DNA from: an uncultured Bacilli bacterium | GTDB taxonomy: Bacteria; Bacillota_I; Bacilli_A; RF39; UBA660 | Length of the DNA stretch: 39,467 bases | Assembly: GCA_934167485.1 (NCBI GenBank) | Contig: CAKPKL010000012.1 | Span: forward strand, 1-39,467 | Reading direction: 5' to 3' | Part shown: positions 33,062 through 39,467 of the stretch, piece after piece | Layout of the letters: each line of letters opens with the position of its first letter | Numbering within the stretch: the stretch's first letter is position 1 | Notes under the pieces: model-generated | What the model saw: the letters and a program-made list of their open reading frames with translations, nothing else | Told to the model about the DNA's origin: nothing | Databases searched by the model: none | Translations under genes and position numbers: made by a program

Positions 33062-35254
33062 TTATTCTTCTTCATTTTCTTGTTTTACTAAAACTTCACG
33101 AGGTTTAGAACCATTCTGTGGGCCTACTATTCCTCTATCTTCTAATAAATCTATACATCTTGCTGCTCTATTATATCCAAGTCTAAATCTACGTTGTAAA
33201 AGAGATGCACTAGCTTTACCTTGAGATACAACAAAATCTACTATTTCATTATATAAAGGTTCTTCATAATCATCTTTTGATTCTACCATAGTAGTTGCAC
33301 CTTTCTCTTCATCTGACATAAGAAGAGTTTCATCATAATGTGCTTTTTGTTGGTTACAAACATAATCTACTATAGCCTTTGTTTCATCTTCTGAAATAAA
33401 TGTTCCTTGAATACGAAGTGGTGCATTTGTTCCTTGTGGTAGGAATAACATATCTCCTCTTCCAAGAAGTTTTTCAGCACCTACCATATCAAGTATAGTT
33501 CTTGAGTCTATACCACTTGACACAGCAAACGAAATACGAGATGGTATATTTGCTTTTACTACACCTGTGATTACATCTGTAGATGGTCTTTGAGTTGCAA
33601 CAATTAAATGAATACCTGCAGCACGTGCCATTTGAGTTATTCTCATAATAGAATCTTCTACTTCTTTTGCGGCTACTAACATCAAATCTGCAAGTTCGTC
33701 TATTATTACAACTATATAAGGCATTCTTTTTTCTTTTGCATCTTCAGGTAATCCTTCATTCTTTTTATCTATATAAGCATTATAACTTTCTATATTTTTC
33801 GTTTTACTTTCTTCAAATACATCATAACGACGTTCCATTTCTGATACAATTCTTTTAAGCGCTACATTAGCCCTTTTTGGATCAGTTACAACTGGAGCAA
33901 GTAAATGAGGCACTCCATTATATATTGAAAGTTCTACTTTTTTAGGATCTACAAGTACTAATTTTACTTCTTCTGGTTTAGCTCTCATAAGAATTGAAGC
34001 TAATATACTATTTATACACACAGATTTACCACTACCAGTTGATCCAGCAACTAAAAGATGTGGGGTTTTATTAATTTCCATCCATTGTGGATTACCCATA
34101 ATATCTCTTCCAAGTACAGCAAGTAATTTAGAATTTGATTTACTTGATGGAACGCTTGCTAAAACCTCTCTTACTGTTACCATTGATATACTTTTGTTAG
34201 GTAATTCTATACCTATTGTGTTTTTTCCAGGTATAGGTGCTTGAATACGAACATCTTTAGCAGCAAGCGCTAAAGCTATTTCTCTATTTAAACTAAGTAT
34301 CTTACTAACTTTTGTTCCTGCTTTTATTTCTAATTCATATTGTGTTACTGCAGGACCAACATGTGAATCTACCACATGTGCTTCTATTCCAAAGTCTTTC
34401 AATACTTGAACTAATATAGGTATATTATTTTTAATAGCGATATCATTATCTTTATTATCGTTTTTTAATGGTTTATTTAACAATGTAATAGGTGGGAAAG
34501 AATATTTTCTATTACTTCTTTCTACTTGAGTATTAATATTCTCATGACTCTCTATTACAGGTTCTTCAACAGGCTCTTTAATTTCTTCAACCTCTTCAAT
34601 TTCTTTCTTAGATTCTTTAGGTTTCTTTTCTCTTTTTGGCATATGTACTTTACCAGCAACTTTCTTAACCTCATCACCTGTTTTCTTAAATACTTCATAT
34701 AAAGATAATCCTGTATAAATTATAATTCCACATAATATAAGTGCAATACATATAAACTTAGTACCATTAAGAGTTAAAAGAGCCATAAATATACTTATAA
34801 ATACTGCACCAATTACTCCTCCACCAGTCTCAGGACAACCTATTTTTTCATTGATATATTTCATTACATTATCTATTGTAGACTTAACAACTTCTGTTCC
34901 ATTTTTTAATATATCAAAATTATCAGGGTTAATCCCATCTGCTTTGATATAATTCATATGTAAAAGAGTTAATACCCCTATTAATATTACAAAAAGACCT
35001 ATTGTTTTTCCAGTTAATATTTTAGGAAATTTTCTTTTAATAATAGTACATAATCCTATTATACCAATAGAAACTAAAAATGGAGCCCATAAAGTTCCTA
35101 CTAAAAAGCAAGAAAAGCCTTTAATAAAATTAGCTACTATACCAAATGGGCATAAACCTATGATTGCTACTAAAATTAATAAAATACCCTTTAGTTCTAT
35201 TATATATCCACTTTGTTCAACATTTTCTTCTTTTCTTTTCTTTTTCTTTGCCAT
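33062..35254 (-). CDS. ftsK: DNA translocase FtsK/SpoIIIE
   Basis: Septal DNA pump that clears or packages chromosomes. Four membrane helices in the first 190 residues, a Pro/Glu/Lys-rich linker, then the motor: Walker A LLVAGSTGSGKSVCINS, VLVDPKKVELSIYNG, Walker B YIVVIIDELADLM and the ATQRPSTDVITGV motif. The gamma winged-helix domain at the end (LLQRRFRLGYNRAARCIDLL) reads KOPS/SRS sequences. The start is the Met before AKKKKRKEE, with GGAGG 5 nt upstream. Sequence cannot separate FtsK from SpoIIIE. Confidence 0.95.
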   Translation of the reverse strand: MAKKKKRKEENVEQSGYIIELKGILLILVAIIGLCPFGIVANFIKGFSCFLVGTLWAPFLVSIGIIGLCTIIKRKFPKILTGKTIGLFVILIGVLTLLHMNYIKADGINPDNFDILKNGTEVVKSTIDNVMKYINEKIGCPETGGGVIGAVFISIFMALLTLNGTKFICIALILCGIIIYTGLSLYEVFKKTGDEVKKVAGKVHMPKREKKPKESKKEIEEVEEIKEPVEEPVIESHENINTQVERSNRKYSFPPITLLNKPLKNDNKDNDIAIKNNIPILVQVLKDFGIEAHVVDSHVGPAVTQYELEIKAGTKVSKILSLNREIALALAAKDVRIQAPIPGKNTIGIELPNKSISMVTVREVLASVPSSKSNSKLLAVLGRDIMGNPQWMEINKTPHLLVAGSTGSGKSVCINSILASILMRAKPEEVKLVLVDPKKVELSIYNGVPHLLAPVVTDPKRANVALKRIVSEMERRYDVFEESKTKNIESYNAYIDKKNEGLPEDAKEKRMPYIVVIIDELADLMLVAAKEVEDSIMRITQMARAAGIHLIVATQRPSTDVITGVVKANIPSRISFAVSSGIDSRTILDMVGAEKLLGRGDMLFLPQGTNAPLRIQGTFISEDETKAIVDYVCNQQKAHYDETLLMSDEEKGATTMVESKDDYEEPLYNEIVDFVVSQGKASASLLQRRFRLGYNRAARCIDLLEDRGIVGPQNGSKPREVLVKQENEEE

Positions 35255-35279
35255 AAAAACCTCCATAGCCTATATAAAT

Positions 35280-35288
35280 ATTATAACA
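35280..35288 (-). promoter_or_regulatory. extended -10 promoter of ftsK
   Basis: TGTTATAAT, with TATAAT at 35280-35285, lies 25 nt upstream of the ftsK start. Confidence 0.55.
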
Positions 35289-35330
35289 TATAAATCAAAA
35301 TAAAAATAATATTTTTTAGTATTTCATAAT

Positions 35331-35360
35331 AAAACTAGAGATTTTACAAACCCTAGTTTT
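35331..35360 (-). terminator. terminator after eno
   Basis: AAAACTAG pairs with CTAGTTTT across a 14-nt loop, which can pair further; the T-run after it is short, so it is a weak candidate. Confidence 0.55.
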
Positions 35361-35396
35361 TTAACTCTTCCCAATATTATTATACTATTATTTTTT

Positions 35397-36632
35397 CTAA
35401 TTTCCTTTTTTTATGTCCTCTTCTATTCTCATAAGTTCATTATATTTACAAATTCTATCAGTACGTGACATAGATCCAGTTTTAATTTGACCTAAATCAA
35501 GACCAACAGCTAAAGATGCTATAGTAGTATCTTCAGTCTCACCACTTCTATGAGATATAATAGTTTTATAACCATTTTCCTTAGCTAACTTTATAGTTTC
35601 TATAGTTTCAGTAATAGTACCTATTTGATTAACTTTAAGTAAAATAGCATTTCCAGCTTTCATATCTATTCCTTTTTGTAAATATTCTCGATTAGTTACA
35701 AATAAATCATCCCCAACTAATTGAACCCTATCACCTATTTTTTGTGTTATAAGACTAAATCCTTCAAAATCATCTTCATCTACTGGATCTTCTATCGAAA
35801 TAATAGGATATTTATTTATTAATTCTATATAAAAATCAACTAATTGTTCACGTGTTAATTTTTTATTTTCACCTTTTAAATTATAAATTCCATCTTCATA
35901 AAATTCAGAAGCAGCAACGTCAATTGCAATATTTACATCTACACCAGGTTTATATCCAGCAAATTCTATTGCTTGCATAATAAACTTAAATCCTTCTTCA
36001 TTATTATTTAAATTAGGAGCAAATCCACCTTCATCACCTACACCTGTTGAATAACCATTCTCTTTTAATATTTTCTTTAATGCATGAAAAACCTCAGATC
36101 CAACCCTAACTCTTTCTTTAATAGTGTCTCTATTTGGAATTATCATATATTCTTGAAAATCTAAATTATTATCTGCATGAGCACCACCATTGATAATATT
36201 CATCATAGGTACTGGTAAAGTTTTACCTTCTCCAACAAACTTATATAAAGGTTTTCCTGCTGCTTTTGCATTAGCTACTAATACAGCCATAGATACTCCC
36301 AAAATAGCATTGGCACCAAGTCTTGCTTTATTTTTAGTTCCATCTAACTTAATCATAGCATAATCTATTTTTTCTTGATCATTTGAATCCATTCCAACTA
36401 CAAGATTTTTTAATTCTGTGTTTACATTATTAACAGCTGTTAGTACGCCTAAACCATTATATCTAGTATAATCTTTATCTCTTAATTCAATAGCCTCTCT
36501 AATACCTGTAGAAGCACCACTTGGAACTGCAGCTCTTCCTATTATTCCATTTTCAAGAACCACATCAACTTCTACTGTAGGATTACCTCTAGAATCTAAT
36601 ATTTCTCTTCCTATTACATTTACTATTTTCAT
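35397..36632 (-). CDS. eno: enolase
   Basis: Glycolytic enzyme converting 2-phosphoglycerate to phosphoenolpyruvate. All family blocks are present: IVNVIGREILDSRGNPTVEV, the loop SGASTG, GDEGGFAPNL, the Mg-binding Asp in AIDVAASEFY, IEDPVDEDDF, GDDLFVTN, LLKVNQIGT (catalytic Lys) and ISHRSGETEDT. 411 aa is normal, slightly short at the C-terminus. It overlaps the upstream small gene by 4 nt (ATGA). No other glycolytic genes adjoin. Confidence 0.97.
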   Translation of the reverse strand: MKIVNVIGREILDSRGNPTVEVDVVLENGIIGRAAVPSGASTGIREAIELRDKDYTRYNGLGVLTAVNNVNTELKNLVVGMDSNDQEKIDYAMIKLDGTKNKARLGANAILGVSMAVLVANAKAAGKPLYKFVGEGKTLPVPMMNIINGGAHADNNLDFQEYMIIPNRDTIKERVRVGSEVFHALKKILKENGYSTGVGDEGGFAPNLNNNEEGFKFIMQAIEFAGYKPGVDVNIAIDVAASEFYEDGIYNLKGENKKLTREQLVDFYIELINKYPIISIEDPVDEDDFEGFSLITQKIGDRVQLVGDDLFVTNREYLQKGIDMKAGNAILLKVNQIGTITETIETIKLAKENGYKTIISHRSGETEDTTIASLAVGLDLGQIKTGSMSRTDRICKYNELMRIEEDIKKGN

Positions 36633-37075
36633 TTTAATCTCTCCTTTATTTCTTCATCGCTTAATTCATTTATATTTTTCTTCATATCGTAATTATATTC
36701 ACTAGTTCTCTTTAATTTATTAGACTGTATTTCAAATATATCAAGTACTCTATACTCTTTTTTAGAAGATTCATTACATAACCTTGTAACATGCATATCA
36801 ACAAATATTTTTTTATCATCCTTAAATATATCAGCATCTATACATCTAACTTCTCCATTAATTATAAGAGAACCTTGTGCATATATATCATTTTCATCAT
36901 TCTTTTTTAAAGACATTTCAACTATTTCACACTTATCTTGATTATTTACTTTTTGCTCTGTTGAACAAATATCTTTACAATTTCTTAGTAGTTTTAAATA
37001 AAAATTTCTTTCTTCTAAAGTCATATTATAGTATGGAAAATATTGTTCATCTAAAATTAATTGTTTTCTATTCAT
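36629..37075 (-). CDS. hypothetical protein between murD and eno
   Basis: Not recognised. A 148-aa soluble protein: N-terminal helix with LDEQYFPYYNMTLEERNFYL, then a middle part that looks beta-rich (IYAQGSLIINGEVRCIDADI; then FVDMHVTRLC), and an acidic helical C-terminus. No signal peptide, membrane helix or known motif. It overlaps murD by 8 nt and eno by 4 nt, so the three genes are tightly coupled. It is the only gene in the window for which I read a TGA stop. Confidence 0.7.
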   Translation of the reverse strand: MNRKQLILDEQYFPYYNMTLEERNFYLKLLRNCKDICSTEQKVNNQDKCEIVEMSLKKNDENDIYAQGSLIINGEVRCIDADIFKDDKKIFVDMHVTRLCNESSKKEYRVLDIFEIQSNKLKRTSEYNYDMKKNINELSDEEIKERLK

Positions 37076-38402
37076 GAATACTATTTATAACTTCCTTAAA
37101 TAATTTACCCCTTGTCTCAAAATCAGGAAATTGATCCCAAGATGCACAAGCAGGACTTAAAAGGATTGTATCGCCTTCACTAGATAATTCGTATGCTAAT
37201 AAAGTTGCATCTTTTAAAGTATCAACTACTTTACAATCAATGCCTTTACTATCAGCAAAATCCTTAATTCTATTTTTAGTTTCTCCATAACATATAATAT
37301 ATTTTACATGACTTAAATCATCACTTAAATCCTCAAAAGAATGTCCTCTATCTAATCCACCTAATAAAAGAATAGTTGGCGTATCAAATGAATTAAGTGC
37401 GATTTCTGTTGATTTTACATTGGTAGCTTTAGAATCATTATAAAAAGATCTATTATTTATAGTTTTAACAAATTCTATACGGTGTTCCACACCTGTAAAT
37501 GTACTCAATACCTCTTTTATTTGTTCATTAGTTATTCCAAGAACTTTAGTAGCAATTATCGCACACATAATATTTTCATAATTATGTTTTCCTTTTACCT
37601 TAATATCTTTTATATCTATTATTTTTTCTTCATTATAATATATTGCATTATCTTTAATACAAGCATCTGCTTCCTCAATACTAGAGAAATATACTTTTTT
37701 AGATTTAATATTTTTAGTAGCTTCAAATTCATCTTTGTTTGATTTATTTAAAACTGCAATATTATTACTAGTATGATTCATAAATATTTTTAATTTATGA
37801 TTTATATAATTTTCATAGCTTCCAAAGAAATCTATATGAACAGGAGTTAAATTAGTAAGTATACTTACATTAGGATTAAAATCATAACAATCATGTAATT
37901 GTTGAGCAGATATCTCAAGAACAACTACATCCCCATCATTAACATCTGATACTATTTGAGAAAGTGGATAACCTATATTTCCACCTAAATGAACATTTTT
38001 ACCTGTTTTCTTAGCAAATTCATAACACAACGTTGTAGTAGTTGTTTTTCCATTAGAACCTGTTACTGCAATTATAAAAGCATCTTTAGGTAGGAAATGG
38101 TATGATACCTCAACTTCATTTTCAACCTTAATACCTAATTTATTTGCTTTTAGTATTAAAGGATGATCATATCTAATTCCAGGATTTTTTATAACTAAAT
38201 CAAAACTAGAATCTAATAATTCAATAGGATCTTCACTTTTAATAAATTCAACACCTAAATTTTTTAATTCATTTATATGTTCTTCATTTTGATCTTTCTT
38301 ATCTGTAATTATTATTTTATTATTATATTTACTAAGTAATTTAGATACCTCATAACCACTACGAGCCATACCTAAAACTAATATTTTTTTATCATTATAC
38401 AT
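37068..38402 (-). CDS. murD: UDP-N-acetylmuramoylalanine--D-glutamate ligase
   Basis: Cytoplasmic Mur ligase adding D-Glu to UDP-MurNAc-L-Ala. N-terminal Rossmann-like UDP-binding domain (VLGMARSGYEV), then VTGSNGKTTTTTLCYEF (P-loop), ILTNLTPVHIDFFGSYENYI, FYNDSKATNVKSTEIAL and the C-terminal GLDRGHSFEDL. 444 aa is normal. The start has AGGAGG upstream. It is away from the usual mraY/ftsW/murG cluster and instead coupled to the unknown gene and eno. Confidence 0.96.
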   Translation of the reverse strand: MYNDKKILVLGMARSGYEVSKLLSKYNNKIIITDKKDQNEEHINELKNLGVEFIKSEDPIELLDSSFDLVIKNPGIRYDHPLILKANKLGIKVENEVEVSYHFLPKDAFIIAVTGSNGKTTTTTLCYEFAKKTGKNVHLGGNIGYPLSQIVSDVNDGDVVVLEISAQQLHDCYDFNPNVSILTNLTPVHIDFFGSYENYINHKLKIFMNHTSNNIAVLNKSNKDEFEATKNIKSKKVYFSSIEEADACIKDNAIYYNEEKIIDIKDIKVKGKHNYENIMCAIIATKVLGITNEQIKEVLSTFTGVEHRIEFVKTINNRSFYNDSKATNVKSTEIALNSFDTPTILLLGGLDRGHSFEDLSDDLSHVKYIICYGETKNRIKDFADSKGIDCKVVDTLKDATLLAYELSSEGDTILLSPACASWDQFPDFETRGKLFKEVINSIHE

Positions 38403-38420
38403 ATTAAAACCTCCTATTAA

Positions 38421-38879
38421 TTATATGTCACAAGTAAACCCTTTAGCTTCATAAAAATATTTAGCGCCTGTTAAAGTCAATCTATCTGAACTTACATAAT
38501 CATAATCTAAATAATCATTTACTTTTAATTTATCTATATCAACTTTACTCATATCTATTATAGCTTGTATTTTTATATTATTTTCATCAAGTGCGACATT
38601 ATATTCTAAACCACCATAAACATCAGAAAAATCAGCTAACTCTAATTTTTTAGACTGAACTAAATAATCTAAAGTAACATCATTATCAGTCATATAATTA
38701 TCATACTTAACTATTTTCGTTACATACTTACCTCTATAATATACTTTATAATTAGAATTTTGTGTATACTCTTGTGATTTATTAGTAATATTCATATTAC
38801 AAGTTTTATATTTATCCCTACCACATCCAACCAAGAAAAGTATAGATATTAAACAAAAAATTTTTAATAACACCTTCAT
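38421..38879 (-). CDS. DUF1307 (YehR-like) lipoprotein
   Basis: A lipoprotein signal MKVLLKIFCLISILFLVGC with the lipobox Cys at residue 19, then a domain of about 130 residues: YKVYYRGKYVTKIVKYDNYM, GLEYNVALDENNIKIQAIID and MSKVDIDKLK. This is the pattern of the DUF1307/YehR lipoproteins, whose function is unknown. 152 aa is normal for the family. GGTGAT sits just before the ATG. It is 18 nt before murD and probably shares its transcript. Confidence 0.75.
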   Translation of the reverse strand: MKVLLKIFCLISILFLVGCGRDKYKTCNMNITNKSQEYTQNSNYKVYYRGKYVTKIVKYDNYMTDNDVTLDYLVQSKKLELADFSDVYGGLEYNVALDENNIKIQAIIDMSKVDIDKLKVNDYLDYDYVSSDRLTLTGAKYFYEAKGFTCDI

Positions 38880-38927
38880 AGTATCACCTATTTAATTATA
38901 TCACTAATTTTATTTTATTTAAAGAAA

Positions 38928-38946
38928 AAAAGGACAAAGTCCTTTT
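38928..38946 (-). terminator. terminator after the HU gene
   Basis: AAAAGGAC pairs with GTCCTTTT (8 bp, 3-nt loop), followed by TTTCTTT on the minus strand, 18 nt after the stop. Confidence 0.85.
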
Positions 38947-38963
38947 AGTTTACATAATCTAAA

Positions 38964-39236
38964 TTAGTTTAAAGCGTCTTTTAATTTAGATCCTGCTTTA
39001 ACTGTTACAGCAATACGTGCTGGAATTTTAACAGTTTCACCAGTTCTTGGGTTACGTCCTTCTTTTGCTTCTTTCTTTTTAGCAACGAAAGTACAGAAAC
39101 CTGTTAAAGCTACTTTTCCTTCTTCTTTTAATCCTTTAGTCACTCCACCCATAAATGCATCAAGAGCACGAGTAGCATCTGCTTTTGTTAATCCAGCTTC
39201 TTCAGCTATATAATTTACTAAATCTGTTTTAGTCAT
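38964..39236 (-). CDS. hup: HU family DNA-binding protein
   Basis: Small dimeric nucleoid protein that bends DNA. 90 aa with the usual two N-terminal helices (TKTDLVNYIAEEAGLTKADA), the beta-saddle (GFCTFVAKKKEA), RNPRTGETVKIPA arm with the intercalating Pro, and C-terminal helix KAGSKLKDALN. GGGAGGTAG precedes the ATG. Its own promoter and terminator make it a single-gene unit. Confidence 0.97.
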   Translation of the reverse strand: MTKTDLVNYIAEEAGLTKADATRALDAFMGGVTKGLKEEGKVALTGFCTFVAKKKEAKEGRNPRTGETVKIPARIAVTVKAGSKLKDALN

Positions 39237-39285
39237 ATTGACTACCTCCCTATCTAATTAAATAAGCTACCTTGCTTACAATTTA

Positions 39286-39314
39286 ATATTACCATATTAG
39301 AGTATTGATTGCAA
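39286..39314 (-). promoter_or_regulatory. promoter of the HU gene
   Basis: TTGCAA (39309-39314), 17 bp, TAATAT (39286-39291) with TGG extension, about 50 nt before the start codon. Confidence 0.55.
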
Positions 39315-39391
39315 CAATTTTTTAACTTTTTTTACAAATTTTTACCTATTTTTCATTGATTTTACTAAGAAAAACAAAACAATAGCACTAT

Positions 39392-39467
39392 TTATATATA
39401 TTTATTTATAATATCCATAATTTTATTATATTCATTCATTAACTCTTCAAAATGTTCATTTATATAA
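39392..39467 (-). CDS. 3' end of an unidentified gene at the right edge
   Basis: An open frame from the right edge reads NEHFEELMNEYNKIMDIINK and ends at a TAA. Its helical, charged composition looks coding, but 24 codons are too few for identification. Confidence 0.4.
   Translation of the reverse strand, partial: YINEHFEELMNEYNKIMDIINKYI

Noticed and set aside
36629..36631. TGA read as tryptophan (alternative code)
   Set aside because: The tryptophans I checked use TGG, and TGA here coincides with the ATGA overlap to eno, a normal stop.

Overview
The window is very AT-rich, densely coded and almost entirely on the minus strand. Its core genes (sigH-rlmB-mrnC, rbgA, radC-mreC-mreD with a SPOR-domain gene, rny, an L19 leader, LexA-type control of recA) point to a Bacillota lineage, most likely an uncultured, genome-reduced gut Bacilli/Erysipelotrichia-like or RF39-like bacterium. 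That placement is inference. Stops are nearly all TAA or TAG; TGA appears once and TGG encodes Trp, so I read it with the standard bacterial code. Ribosome binding sites (GGAGG or GGTGAT) precede most genes.

Layout, left to right; transcription runs right to left unless stated. 1-3735: a membrane-anchored coiled-coil protein with a perfect 11-residue repeat (runs off the left edge), a PrsA-like foldase and a division-type penicillin-binding protein. 3827-10645: amino-acid ABC transporter genes (ATPase; lipoprotein-permease fusion), then an arginine deiminase operon, arcA-arcB-arcC::arcD, in which carbamate kinase and the arginine/ornithine exchanger form one polypeptide. 10788-11786: a type IV pilin-like protein. 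11842-14870: murE, an unknown membrane protein, fmt. 15069-15287: the only plus-strand gene, a stand-alone HTH protein with its own promoter and terminator. 15295-18254: sigH, rlmB, mrnC, a nucleotidyltransferase-like gene, rbgA. 18254-19835: a RhuM gene coupled to rbgA, followed upstream by remnants of a serine recombinase and of a second RhuM gene, a decayed mobile island. 19969-26601: maf, a collagen-like surface protein, a long coiled-coil protein, a DUF3419-like methyltransferase-fold protein, lepB, rplS with its leader, rny. 26704-28591: a second, larger pilin-like gene whose leader peptide contains ten consecutive G and is out of frame by one base. 28658-39236: recA with an SOS box, a Tim44-like protein, mreD, mreC, radC, a SPOR protein, ftsK/spoIIIE, eno, an unknown gene, murD, a DUF1307 lipoprotein and HU.

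Together the genes cover envelope building (PBP, MurD, MurE, MreCD, PrsA, LepB), DNA and RNA housekeeping, and arginine fermentation for ATP. A surface-display theme runs through it: two pilin-like proteins with large extracellular C-termini and a collagen/BclA-like protein. The most novel observations are the poly-G tract in the pilin-like leader (a candidate phase-variation switch), the ArcC-ArcD fusion, and the RhuM island translationally coupled to an essential GTPase.
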